A stretch of 64,000 nt of DNA, from assembly GCA_965277355.1 (NCBI GenBank), contig CBDICN010000001.1:1-64000 (forward strand), given 5' to 3'. Source of the stretch: RH-AL1 sp965277355 (GTDB lineage Bacteria; Pseudomonadota; Alphaproteobacteria; Rhizobiales; Beijerinckiaceae). The translations under genes were made by a program, and so were the position numbers. Positions 53,182 to 61,646 of this stretch are shown piece by piece; positions within the stretch are counted from its first letter, which is position 1; each line of letters begins with the position of its first letter. Below the pieces are notes generated by a model that did not search any database, had not been told where the DNA came from, and saw only the letters and a program-made list of their open reading frames with translations.

Positions 53182-55614
53182 ATGGCTTCGTCTCACAATC
53201 GCCCGCTGTTTCTTGGCGTCACGGCTCTCTTTACTTTGGCGATGAGCGGGGTCATCGCGGCACAGACAGCCCTGCCGCAGGTCACCGTCACCGAGCCGCA
53301 CGCCAAGCCGAAGCCCAAACCCGCGCGGCCAGTCAAGAAGCTCGCCGTCAGGCCGGCGCAGCCCAAACCCGTCGTCGAGAAACGAGCTCCCGTGCGGACG
53401 CGGGTCGCGGCGCGCCCGGCGGCGCCGGCGAAGGCGGCGAGGGGAGCGGGCGCGAGGATCGCCGGCGCCACGCCCGGCGGGGGAGCAAGCATCGGGCCTG
53501 GAGCTGGCGCTGGTGGCGGTCCGGGAGCGGGCGCTGGCGGCGCGGGAGCAGGCACCGGTATCGCCGACGCGGCGGGCGGCCCGGCCGAAGCCGTCTCGGC
53601 CGAGGTGACCGCCGCGCGGACATCCGAGGCGCGCGCCCGCGCGGTTCGCGCCAACCTGTTGCCGCAAGGCGCGGCGACGGTCACCACCATCACCAAGCAG
53701 AACATCGACGCGCTGCCCCAAGGCAACAATACGCCCTTCGATCGCGCGCTGCTCAACCTGCCCGGCGTCACCGAGGACTCGGCCGCGAGCGGCGACCTGC
53801 ACATCCGCAACGAGCACGCCAACGTCCAGTACCGCATCAACGGAATCTTCCTGCCGGAAGGCATCTCCGGCTTCAGTCAGGTGCTCGACTTGAGCTTCGT
53901 GCGAACGCTGTCCTTGCTCGACGGCGCGTTGCCAGCCGAATACGGGCTCTATACGGCCGGCATCATCGACATCGGGACGCGCAACGGGGCGGACCTGGCG
54001 GGCGGCTCGATCGGGGTCTACGGCGGCAGCCACGGCACGATCCTTCCGACGCTCACCTATGGCGGCACCACCGGGCGCTGGGACTATTTCTTCTCCGGCC
54101 GCTATCTCACCGACACCCTCGGCATCGAGAACACCACGGCTTCGCACGAGGCGATCCACGACAGGACGAACCAAGGCAGATATTTCGCCTACATCTCCGG
54201 CCTGCTCGAGGATAACTCGCGGATTACCTTCATCTCCGGCGGCCTGGATGCGGGATTCCAGATCCCGAACTCACCGGGCGCGATGCCGAATTTCACCGCC
54301 TTCGGCGTCAGCACCTTCGATTCGGCGCAGGTCAACGAGAACCAGGTCGAACGCTCGATCTTCAACGTGCTCGCCTGGCAGAAGAGTTTCGGCGCGTTCG
54401 ACAGCCAGGTCTCCTACTTCCAGCGCTACAGCAGCCTGCATTTCGTGCCGGACACGCTCGGCGATCTGGTCTTCAACGGCGTCGCCTCCGACGTGACGCG
54501 CACGAGCCTCGTCAACGGCATCCAGAACGACAACGCCTACCGCTTCGACAACCGCGACACGCTGCGCTTCGGCGTCATCGCCAATGTGGAAAAGATCGCG
54601 GCGATCAACAACGACACCGTGCTGCCGACCGACACCAACGGCAATCCGATCGACGCGCCGTTCTTCCTCGGCGACGCCGTCCACAAGACCGGCGTCATCG
54701 CCGGCGTCTATGCGCAAAACGAGTACCGGCTGACCCCGCAGCTCACGATCAACGGAGGATTGCGGTTCGACTATCTCCATCAGTACGTCGATGCCGACCA
54801 GCTCAGCCCGCGCATCGGCGCCGTCTACACGCCCCTGGAGGGCACGACCTTTCATGCCGGCTACGCGCGCTACTTTACCCCGCCGAGCCTCTCCCTCGGA
54901 GCACCGACACCGATCGAGACCTTCGCCAATACGACGCTTGCGCCCGAAACCACGCAGAACAGCTCGGTGCGGCCCGAGCGCTCGCATTATTTCGACGCTG
55001 GCGTGGTGCAGCGCGTGCTGCCCGGCCTCGATGTCGGCGTCGACGGCTACTACAAGATCGCCAAGAACCTGCTCGACGACGGGCAATTCGGTCAAGCGCT
55101 GGTGCTGACCGCCTTCAACTACGACCACGCCTTCAACGACGGCGTCGAGCTCAAGATCAACTATCAGCACGACGGTTTTCGCGCCTACGGCAATCTTGCC
55201 GTCGCCCAGCAGCGGGCCAAGGAGGTCTCCTCGAACCAGTATCTGTTCGGCGCGGACGAGATCTCCTACATCGCCAATAATTACATCTTCACCGATCACG
55301 ACCAGCTGATCACCGTGTCGGGCGGCTTCTCGTACCTGTACTACGGGACGCTGTTCAGCCTCGACACGATCTACGGCAGCGGCCTGCGCAACGGCTTCGC
55401 CAACACCGGCACCGTCTCGCCGCACGCGATCGTCAACATCGGGCTCACCCACGACTTCGTCGGGATCGCCGGCAAGCCGCTGACGGCGCGGTTGGCGATC
55501 GAGAACCTGCTCGACCATCCCTACGACCTGCGCGACGGCTCCGGCATCGGCGTCTTCGCGCCGCAATTCGGGGAGCGGCGCAGCGTCTTCGCCGGCCTCA
55601 CCCAGCGGTTTTGA
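53182..55614 (+). CDS. TonB-dependent outer-membrane receptor
   Basis: 810-aa outer-membrane receptor. Signal peptide (residues 1-27), then a TonB-box-like LPQVTVTEP at about 30-38. A Lys/Pro/Ala- and then Gly-rich linker of roughly 90 residues follows before the plug (ATVTTITKQNIDALPQGNNT, then GDLHIRNEHANVQYRINGIF). The 22-stranded barrel ends in IENLLDHPYDLRDGSGIGVF and a C-terminal GLTQRF, the usual aromatic end. The ligand is not evident; a Zur-like box upstream points to zinc, but this is inference. tonB follows with a 4-base overlap. Confidence 0.87.
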   Translation: MASSHNRPLFLGVTALFTLAMSGVIAAQTALPQVTVTEPHAKPKPKPARPVKKLAVRPAQPKPVVEKRAPVRTRVAARPAAPAKAARGAGARIAGATPGGGASIGPGAGAGGGPGAGAGGAGAGTGIADAAGGPAEAVSAEVTAARTSEARARAVRANLLPQGAATVTTITKQNIDALPQGNNTPFDRALLNLPGVTEDSAASGDLHIRNEHANVQYRINGIFLPEGISGFSQVLDLSFVRTLSLLDGALPAEYGLYTAGIIDIGTRNGADLAGGSIGVYGGSHGTILPTLTYGGTTGRWDYFFSGRYLTDTLGIENTTASHEAIHDRTNQGRYFAYISGLLEDNSRITFISGGLDAGFQIPNSPGAMPNFTAFGVSTFDSAQVNENQVERSIFNVLAWQKSFGAFDSQVSYFQRYSSLHFVPDTLGDLVFNGVASDVTRTSLVNGIQNDNAYRFDNRDTLRFGVIANVEKIAAINNDTVLPTDTNGNPIDAPFFLGDAVHKTGVIAGVYAQNEYRLTPQLTINGGLRFDYLHQYVDADQLSPRIGAVYTPLEGTTFHAGYARYFTPPSLSLGAPTPIETFANTTLAPETTQNSSVRPERSHYFDAGVVQRVLPGLDVGVDGYYKIAKNLLDDGQFGQALVLTAFNYDHAFNDGVELKINYQHDGFRAYGNLAVAQQRAKEVSSNQYLFGADEISYIANNYIFTDHDQLITVSGGFSYLYYGTLFSLDTIYGSGLRNGFANTGTVSPHAIVNIGLTHDFVGIAGKPLTARLAIENLLDHPYDLRDGSGIGVFAPQFGERRSVFAGLTQRF

Positions 55615-56456
55615 CCGGCGCCGTGGACGCCGCGACGCGGCGGCAGCGCGGCTTCGTGTTCGACCCGCCGTCCGGTCGGCGCGACGCGATCCGCTATGGA
55701 CTGGCGATGATCGTCGTTGGCATCGTCTTCGCGCCGCTGCTGTTCGCGTTAGGCTCGGTCAAGCCCGACGAGGAGGCCTCGCAGGTGAGCGACGCCGTCA
55801 TGGTCGATCTGCCGCCGGCGGAGGCAGCGGGCCGGCCGGGCGACGAAGGGCTCGACGACCGCGAGCAGCTGGCAGCCGCGGCGTCCGTCGGGCAGGTCGC
55901 GCCGCCGACGCAGAAGTCTCCGAAGCCGCAAGAACCTCCGAAACTCGACGACCCTCCGAAGCCGGCGGAACAGCCGGCCGACCTGCCGCCGCCTCCGCCC
56001 GCCGTCGACCCGGCCGCCGTTCTCGAGCGCGAGCAGAAGACCCAGCCTCCGCGGCAGCTGGCGACGGCCCCGCCGCAAGCCGCGCAGGAGGCCGTGACGC
56101 GGAGCGGGTCCGCCGCGAAGTCCGACAGTCGCGAGGACCGCAGCGAGGATGACGTGGCGCGCCGGTCCGCGCATGCCTTTTCCTCGTGGCAGAAAGCGAT
56201 GATCGCGAGCCTGGAGAAGGCCAGGCACTCGGCCGCCCGCGTTTTTCGGGGCGCCGGAACGGCCAAGGTGGCCTTCTCGATCGATCGTCGCGGTCGTCTG
56301 GTGTCCGAGCGCGTCGTTCACAGCTCCGGCGATAGCGCGCTCGACGGCGCGGCCTTGACACTCGTCAAGCGCGCCGCGCCGTTCCCTGCGCCCCCCGCTG
56401 GCGCGAAGGAGAAAGACATGTCGTTTGTTGTTCCGATCCGTTTCAGGCGAATGTAG
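55611..56456 (+). CDS. tonB: Energy transducer TonB
   Basis: Links inner-membrane proton motive force to the outer-membrane receptor. The 281-residue protein has one N-terminal transmembrane helix (LAMIVVGIVFAPLLFALG), a proline-rich spacer (PKPQEPPKLDDPPKPAEQPA), and a C-terminal TonB domain (SWQKAMIASLEKARHSA, AKVAFSIDRRGRLVSERVVH, SSGDSALDGAALTLVKRAAP). TTG is the apparent start (TTGA overlap with the receptor stop), though GTG at 55623 is possible. No exbB/exbD genes adjoin, so it must share those encoded elsewhere. Confidence 0.87.
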   Translation: MTGAVDAATRRQRGFVFDPPSGRRDAIRYGLAMIVVGIVFAPLLFALGSVKPDEEASQVSDAVMVDLPPAEAAGRPGDEGLDDREQLAAAASVGQVAPPTQKSPKPQEPPKLDDPPKPAEQPADLPPPPPAVDPAAVLEREQKTQPPRQLATAPPQAAQEAVTRSGSAAKSDSREDRSEDDVARRSAHAFSSWQKAMIASLEKARHSAARVFRGAGTAKVAFSIDRRGRLVSERVVHSSGDSALDGAALTLVKRAAPFPAPPAGAKEKDMSFVVPIRFRRM

Positions 56457-56510
56457 GCTCGCGCGGCCGATCGGGGCGCTGACGACAAGCACGAGCCGTC
56501 CAGGATTGTC

Positions 56511-56972
56511 ATGACCGACGATGCAGCCGACCTGGCGGATGACAAGGCGGCGGAAGTCCGCGCCAGCTTTCAGCGGCAGGGATTGTTCCGCGCGCTCGGC
56601 GCGACGATGACCCATCTGGCGCCGGGCCTGTGCACGCTGGAGCTGCCGTTCTGCGATGCGGTCAGCCAGCAGCAGGGGTTCTTCCACGGCGGGATCATCG
56701 GCGCCCTGGCGGATTCGGCCGGAGGCTACGCCGCCTTCAGCCTGATGCCGCCCGGCGGCGAGATCCTGACGCTCGAATACAAGATCAACTTCCTGCGCCC
56801 CGGCGCCGGCGAGCGGCTCGTCGCGGCCGGCACCGTGCTGCGCGCCGGGCGCACGGTCACGATCACGCGCGTCGACGTCACGATCGTGCAACCCAGCCGG
56901 AGCGTGCTTTGCGCGGCGATGCAGCAGAGCGTGATGGCGGCGCCGGCCGCCTTGGGCGGCGCGCACCAGTAG
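56511..56972 (+). CDS. PaaI-family (hotdog) thioesterase
   Basis: Acyl-CoA thioesterase-like protein of 153 aa. Hotdog features: helix and loop QQQGFFHGGIIGALADSAGG, containing the conserved HGG and Asp, then LTLEYKINFLRPGAGERL and VRAGRTVTITRVDVTI-type strands. Cytoplasmic; substrate is probably an acyl- or aryl-CoA. It lies 54 bases after tonB on the same strand but has no functional link to it. Confidence 0.85.
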   Translation: MTDDAADLADDKAAEVRASFQRQGLFRALGATMTHLAPGLCTLELPFCDAVSQQQGFFHGGIIGALADSAGGYAAFSLMPPGGEILTLEYKINFLRPGAGERLVAAGTVLRAGRTVTITRVDVTIVQPSRSVLCAAMQQSVMAAPAALGGAHQ

Positions 56973-57475
56973 GGACGATTTTGGCTTGAGGGTTCGAGGC
57001 TACGGTATTCATTCTCCGCATGAGTGTTGCGCGTCCGCGACGAGCGCCGGCGCACCCTCGTCCCGGCGGGTCGCATCCTGGCATTCCGGTCGCCAATCCG
57101 AGTCGATCCGCGCGCCAAGATGGGTGAACGCGATAGCCCCTTTTGAAGGGGTCAGGGGTGGGCGTTCTGCTTCATTCCCGGCCGAGAAGGGCACCGCGAC
57201 CTACCTCCCGCCCTTCCCTGCAAGGAAGAGGGTAAATACCGCATTGAGAGATGGGCATGCCGTCGGGAAGCGGGGAGGAGCGCGCACCATCACCACTAGT
57301 TAGCGGGTCAGCCCAGGGTCGCGGTCGGCGCGGAAGCGGGCGAGGGCCGCCCGTTCAGTGCCTCCGATCTGGCGGCTTCGTGGGCTCGTCGTCTGAAACG
57401 CGTGCCGGTATGTGGCGGCGTCTTAAGAGGCCCTGATGACTGCGGAGCGGGATCGCCGATGTGACATGCTTCACG
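56973..57475. other. Intergenic region with no recognisable gene
   Basis: About 500 bases between the thioesterase gene and hemH, which run toward each other. Open frames here are short and arginine/serine-rich. Around 57136-57230 there are imperfect inverted stretches (CCCCTTTTGAAGGGG, and CCCTTCCCTGCAAGGAAGAGGG), perhaps from another dispersed repeat or from terminators. Nothing else is seen. Confidence 0.55.
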
Positions 57476-58600
57476 CTAGATCCAGCCTGCCAGCTCCCGG
57501 GTCACCAGGTCCTCGAGCACGCTCATCCCAATGTCGCTGTCGTTCAGGCAGGGCAGGGCCGCGAAGTCGACGCCGCCATTGTCGAGGAAATAGTGCCGGT
57601 TCTCCTCTCCGAGCTCCTCGATCGTCTCAAGGCAGTCGGCGGCGAAGCCGGGCGCCACCACCGCCATCGAGCGCACGCCGGCCCTGGCCATCGTCTTGAT
57701 CGTCTCGTCGGTATAGGGCTGCAGCCATTGCGCCGGGCCGAACCGGCTCTGAAAACTCATCCGGAACCGGTTGGCGTCGAGGCCCATCGCGTGGCGCAGG
57801 CGTTGCCAGGTCTCGATGCATTGCGCCTGGTAGGGATCGCCCTTCTCAACGTATTCCTGAGGCACCCCGTGGAAGGAGGCGAGCAGCACCTCCGGCGTGA
57901 AGGAGAGCTTGGCGACCTCCTCACGGATCGAGCGGGCGAGGGCGTCGATGTAGGCTTGAGAGCGGAAATAAGGGTGGGCCACCCGCATCGTCGGCTGAAA
58001 ACGCATCGCGGCCAGCGCCTCGAAGGCCTTGTCGCAGACCGTCGCCGAGGTCGCCGCCGCGTATTGCGGATAGAGCGGCACCAGCAGGAATTTGTCGCAG
58101 CCCTGCGCCACCAGCTCGTCGATACCCTGCTTGATCGACGGATTGCCGTAGCGCATGCCCCAGGCGACCACGACATCGCCGCTGCGGCCGATCCCCCCGC
58201 GCGCGATCCAGGCCGAGAGCTTCTCGGCCTGGGCACGGGTGATGGTGCGCAACGGGCTCTCGTCGCGCTCCTTGTTCCAGATCGAGGCGTAGTCCTTGCC
58301 CTTCGCGGAGGGCCGCACCGAGAGGATGACGAGGTTGAGGATCGGCCACCAGATCATGCGCGGCGTCTCGATAACGCGGCGGTCCGATAGGAATTCCTTG
58401 AGGTAGCGGCGCATCGACCAGTAGTCGGTCGCATCCGGCGTGCCGAGGTTGACCAGCAACACGCCGGTCTTGGCCTGCGGAAAGGCGAGCGGGTGTGGGG
58501 CCGGCTGGCTCGCGGCCGGCGCAACGATGTCCGGCTTGCGCAAGGCGATCACGTCGGCGGTCAAGAGCGTCCCTTCATCGTTCGTGCAGCATTCCATCAT
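57476..58600 (-). CDS. hemH: Ferrochelatase
   Basis: Inserts Fe2+ into protoporphyrin IX, the last step of heme synthesis. The 374-residue protein has TGVLLVNLGTPDATDYWSMR, RYLKEFLSDRRVIE, and LVPLYPQYAAATSATVCDKA. The catalytic His is in ASFHGVPQEYVEKGDPY and the acidic metal-binding face in LETIEELGEENRHYF. A 40-residue N-terminal extension is present. Heme supply would matter for PufC and the respiratory chain. The gene is divergent from the 5'-nucleotidase-like gene. Confidence 0.94.
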   Translation of the reverse strand: MMECCTNDEGTLLTADVIALRKPDIVAPAASQPAPHPLAFPQAKTGVLLVNLGTPDATDYWSMRRYLKEFLSDRRVIETPRMIWWPILNLVILSVRPSAKGKDYASIWNKERDESPLRTITRAQAEKLSAWIARGGIGRSGDVVVAWGMRYGNPSIKQGIDELVAQGCDKFLLVPLYPQYAAATSATVCDKAFEALAAMRFQPTMRVAHPYFRSQAYIDALARSIREEVAKLSFTPEVLLASFHGVPQEYVEKGDPYQAQCIETWQRLRHAMGLDANRFRMSFQSRFGPAQWLQPYTDETIKTMARAGVRSMAVVAPGFAADCLETIEELGEENRHYFLDNGGVDFAALPCLNDSDIGMSVLEDLVTRELAGWI

Positions 58601-58702
58601 CTATGCGCGCTGGCGCCGCAGTGTAGGGTGTGATCGTCTTTCTGTCATGCGCAGCCCGCAGACTGGCCCTACGGCATAATGCCCTGCGAAGGACATGTCC
58701 CA

Positions 58703-60238
58703 ATGAGCCTCACCCGACGCCAGACGCTCGCCGCCATCCTCGCCGGCGGTGCGGCGAGCTTCTCCCGCGAGGCCGCGGCCGCCGATGCAACCGCTCGGCT
58801 CACTGTCCTGCTCGTCAACGACGTCTACCAGCTCGACACCGGCCCGACCGGACGCGGAGGGTTTCCGCGGCTCGCGGCCGTCGTCGCGGCCGAGCGGGCG
58901 AGGGCGCGTGACGGCGGCCGGACCCTCGTCTTCGTCCATGCCGGCGACACGCTCTCGCCGTCGCTGATGTCGAGCCTCGACCAGGGCGCCCACATGGTGG
59001 CGCTGTTCGACGCGCTCGGCCTCGACATCTTCGTGCCCGGCAACCACGAGTTCGATTTCGGCACGCCGACCTATCTCAGGCGCATGGGAGAGGCCAAGTT
59101 CAAGGTGCTGGCGGCCAACCTGCGCGACGCGGAGGGCGCGCCTTTGCCGGGCCACCGGGACGACTGGACGCTCGAGATCGCGGGGCTGAGGATCGCCTTC
59201 GTCGGCTCGGCCTACGACGCGACGGCCACCCTCTCGAATTCGCATGGCGTCACGTTCGCGCCAACGCCCGCCACCATCCGCGCCGGCGCCCCCGTCCTGC
59301 GTGCGTCTGGCGCCGACTTCGTGGTGGCGGTGATCCACGCCGAAAAGGCGGCCGGCATGGCGGTCATGAACTCCCATGCCGCCGACCTCGTCCTCTCCGG
59401 CCACAACCACGACCTCCACGTCGACTTCGACGGGCGCACCGCCTTCGCCGAATCCTCGCAGGACGCCGATTTCGTCACCGCGATCGACATCGACCTGGCG
59501 ATGAAGCAGGGCGCGGACGGCAAGCGGTCGGTCGCCTGGTGGCCGCGGTTCCGCATCACCGACACGGCGAGCGTCGTGCCGGACGCGGCCATGCGGGAGC
59601 GGGTGCGCGGCTACGAGGCGGAGATCGCCAAGACGATGGATGTTGCGGTCGCGATCGTCGCCGCGCCGCTCGACAGCCGGCGCGCCACGGTGCGTTCGCA
59701 GGAGGCGGCGATCGGCGACTTCTTCGCCGACGCGATCCGCATGCGTCACGGCGCCGAGGTGGCGATCGTCAACGGCGGCGGCATCAGGGGCGACACGACC
59801 TATGCGGCCGATACGGCGTTCACCCGGCGCCTCGCGCTGACGGAGCTGCCGTTCGGCAACAAGACGATCGTGACGGAGGTCTCCGGCGCGGCGTTGCGCG
59901 CGGCGCTCGAAAACGGATTGTCCGCCGCCGGCAGGCCGAGCGGGCGATTCCCGCAGATCTCCGGCATGCGCGTGAAGGCGAGCGCGTCGAGCGCGCCCGG
60001 ACGCCGGGTCAGCGGCGTCATGGTCGCGGGTGCGCCGCTCGATCTAGCGCGCACCTACCGCGTGGCCACCCTCGACTACCTGGCTACCGGTGGCGACGGC
60101 TACGGCATGCTCGCCGGTTCGACGAAGGTGACGATCGACAACGGCACCGCGCTCTACGCGCAAGACGTCGTCGATTACGCTGCAAGCCTCAAAACGGTCG
60201 ATGCCAAGGTCGACGGGCGCATGGATCTGGGCGTTTAG
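58703..60238 (+). CDS. 5'-nucleotidase/UshA-like metallophosphoesterase
   Basis: Exported phosphoesterase of 511 aa. Start at the ATG at 58703 gives a twin-arginine-like signal (MSLTRRQTLAAILAGGAASF); AAGGA lies before it. Metallophosphatase motifs: LLVNDVYQLD, HAGDTLSPSLMSS, VPGNHEFDFGTPTYL, and SGHNHDLHVDF. The C-terminal domain has AIVNGGGIRGDTTYA and ATGGDGYGML, typical for 5'-nucleotidases. The first metal motif reads DVYQ where the classical enzymes have D-X-H, as in some subfamilies; the substrate may be a nucleotide or other phosphate ester. Confidence 0.85.
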   Translation: MSLTRRQTLAAILAGGAASFSREAAAADATARLTVLLVNDVYQLDTGPTGRGGFPRLAAVVAAERARARDGGRTLVFVHAGDTLSPSLMSSLDQGAHMVALFDALGLDIFVPGNHEFDFGTPTYLRRMGEAKFKVLAANLRDAEGAPLPGHRDDWTLEIAGLRIAFVGSAYDATATLSNSHGVTFAPTPATIRAGAPVLRASGADFVVAVIHAEKAAGMAVMNSHAADLVLSGHNHDLHVDFDGRTAFAESSQDADFVTAIDIDLAMKQGADGKRSVAWWPRFRITDTASVVPDAAMRERVRGYEAEIAKTMDVAVAIVAAPLDSRRATVRSQEAAIGDFFADAIRMRHGAEVAIVNGGGIRGDTTYAADTAFTRRLALTELPFGNKTIVTEVSGAALRAALENGLSAAGRPSGRFPQISGMRVKASASSAPGRRVSGVMVAGAPLDLARTYRVATLDYLATGGDGYGMLAGSTKVTIDNGTALYAQDVVDYAASLKTVDAKVDGRMDLGV

Positions 60239-60315
60239 TGCCGGCGGCCGGCCGGGTGATCAGGTTTTGGCGCGGCGAGCCACAGGTCGACCGCACCGTC
60301 GCGAAAGGGATGCCG

Positions 60316-60765
60316 ATGAGCCAAAGCGAGGAACAGGGCCGCGGCGCGCCGAGCCCCGGCCTTCAGGTGCTGCGGGAGGATGCGCCCTACAGGGGCAAGC
60401 AAGGCCATCTCTACCGACCCGCTATTTCCGCCGAGAAGGTGGGATCGAAGGCGCTCCACATGCAGCTGCTCTCCATCCCGCCCGGCGAACGAGGGTTCGC
60501 TCACAAGCACGCGTCGCACGAGACTGCGATCCACGTGCTTTCGGGGGTGTCCGGCTGTTTCTGGGGCGAGCGCCTCGAGCATCATGTGATCGCCGGTGCG
60601 GGGGAGTTCGTCTACATCGCCGCCGACGTGCCGCACCTTCCCTATAACCGAAGCGCGACGGAGGATTTCGTCGCCGTGATCGCCCGCACCGATCCTCATG
60701 AGCAGGAAAGCGTGGTCCTCCTGCCGGAACTCGAAGCCGGCGTGGATTGGAAGGTTTTCGCCTGA
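60316..60765 (+). CDS. Cupin-domain protein
   Basis: Single-cupin protein of 149 aa. Metal-binding cupin motif 1 is seen as GFAHKHASHETAIHVLSG, motif 2 as FVYIAADVPHLPYN. The metal and reaction are unknown. GAAAGGGA precedes the ATG at 60316 by 5 bases; the ATG at 60310 is less likely. Cytoplasmic. It follows the nucleotidase gene on the same strand with a 77-base gap. Confidence 0.82.
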   Translation: MSQSEEQGRGAPSPGLQVLREDAPYRGKQGHLYRPAISAEKVGSKALHMQLLSIPPGERGFAHKHASHETAIHVLSGVSGCFWGERLEHHVIAGAGEFVYIAADVPHLPYNRSATEDFVAVIARTDPHEQESVVLLPELEAGVDWKVFA

Positions 60766-60886
60766 CTCGCCTCACCATGGCCCCGGCGCGAGGATGGGCG
60801 CCACTGCCGCCGGTTGGCTCGGTCCGGCTCGCGAACCCGCCTGGGATGATCCTCGGGTGCCGAGCGGAAGACTTAAGGCTCGAACC

Positions 60887-61477
60887 CTAATCGTAAGTCT
60901 TGAGCTCGGCGGCGGCCTTCTCTGGCGTTTGATCGAGGTTGAAGCCGCCGACGAAATTGCCGTCCTTGTCCATCAGGTAGGTGATGGCCGTGTGATCCAT
61001 CGTGTAGGTGCCGTCCTTGTCGGGGACGGCTTTCGCGTAGGCCTTGTACTCGTCCTCGACCTTCTTGATCGCGTCGGGGGCGCCGGTGAGGCCGGTGATG
61101 CGCGGGTCGAAGCTCGTGAGATAGTCCTTCATCACCACCGGCGTGTCGCGTTCCGGGTCGACGGTGATGAACATCGCCTTGGCGGCGGCGTTCGGACCGA
61201 GCACCTTGAAGACGCTGGAGATTTCGGCGAGCGTCGCCGGGCAGACGTCCGGGCAATGCGTGTAGCCGAAGAACACCAGCGTCGGATGGCCTTTCAACGC
61301 GGCCTGGGTGATGGTCTGGCCGTTCTCGTCCGTCAGCGCGAAGGGGCCGCCGACGCCCGACGAGGCGTTGCCGCTGGCGCGCGGCAGCATGAGCGCCATG
61401 GCGGCGAAGGCAACGACGACGAGGGCGCTGAGCAGCGCGGCGATGGGGATGATGCGATTGCGGGCGATCGGGCTCAT
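60887..61477 (-). CDS. Sco1/SenC family copper chaperone
   Basis: Membrane-anchored thioredoxin-fold protein of 196 aa that delivers copper to cytochrome oxidase in homologues. An N-terminal transmembrane helix (IIPIAALLSALVVVAFAAMA) is followed by the copper motif TLVFFGYTHCPDVCPATLAE (CPDVC), FITVDPERDTPVVMKDYLTS and the conserved His in MDHTAITYLMDKDG. A typical alphaproteobacterial Sco. It is transcribed away from the cobW-like gene. Confidence 0.92.
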   Translation of the reverse strand: MSPIARNRIIPIAALLSALVVVAFAAMALMLPRASGNASSGVGGPFALTDENGQTITQAALKGHPTLVFFGYTHCPDVCPATLAEISSVFKVLGPNAAAKAMFITVDPERDTPVVMKDYLTSFDPRITGLTGAPDAIKKVEDEYKAYAKAVPDKDGTYTMDHTAITYLMDKDGNFVGGFNLDQTPEKAAAELKTYD

Positions 61478-61578
61478 GATTGTGTCTGGCTGTTGGATAT
61501 GGCGCCGGGATAGGCCAGGATTGCGGCGGGACTTAAGTCGTGTTCGGTGAAAAGACAGGGGCCGCGCCCCGTTGCGCC

Positions 61579-61591
61579 GTTATGACATAAC
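61579..61591 (+). promoter_or_regulatory. Zur-box-like palindrome upstream of the CobW-family gene
   Basis: GTTATGACATAAC is a perfect 13-bp palindrome (GTTATG-A-CATAAC) centred 62 bases before the start. It matches the E. coli-type Zur core GTTAT-N3-ATAAC and 11 of 13 positions of the site before the TonB receptor. Confidence 0.6.
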
Positions 61592-61646
61592 GCTAAATAG
61601 GGGTGGGTGCTTCCATCGTCGGAAGCGCGGTGCCGGAGAGAACGCG

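Noticed and set aside
56986..57436. Short plus-strand open frames in the thioesterase-hemH gap
   Set aside because: Arg/Ser/Gly-rich, no Shine-Dalgarno sequence and no similarity recognised.
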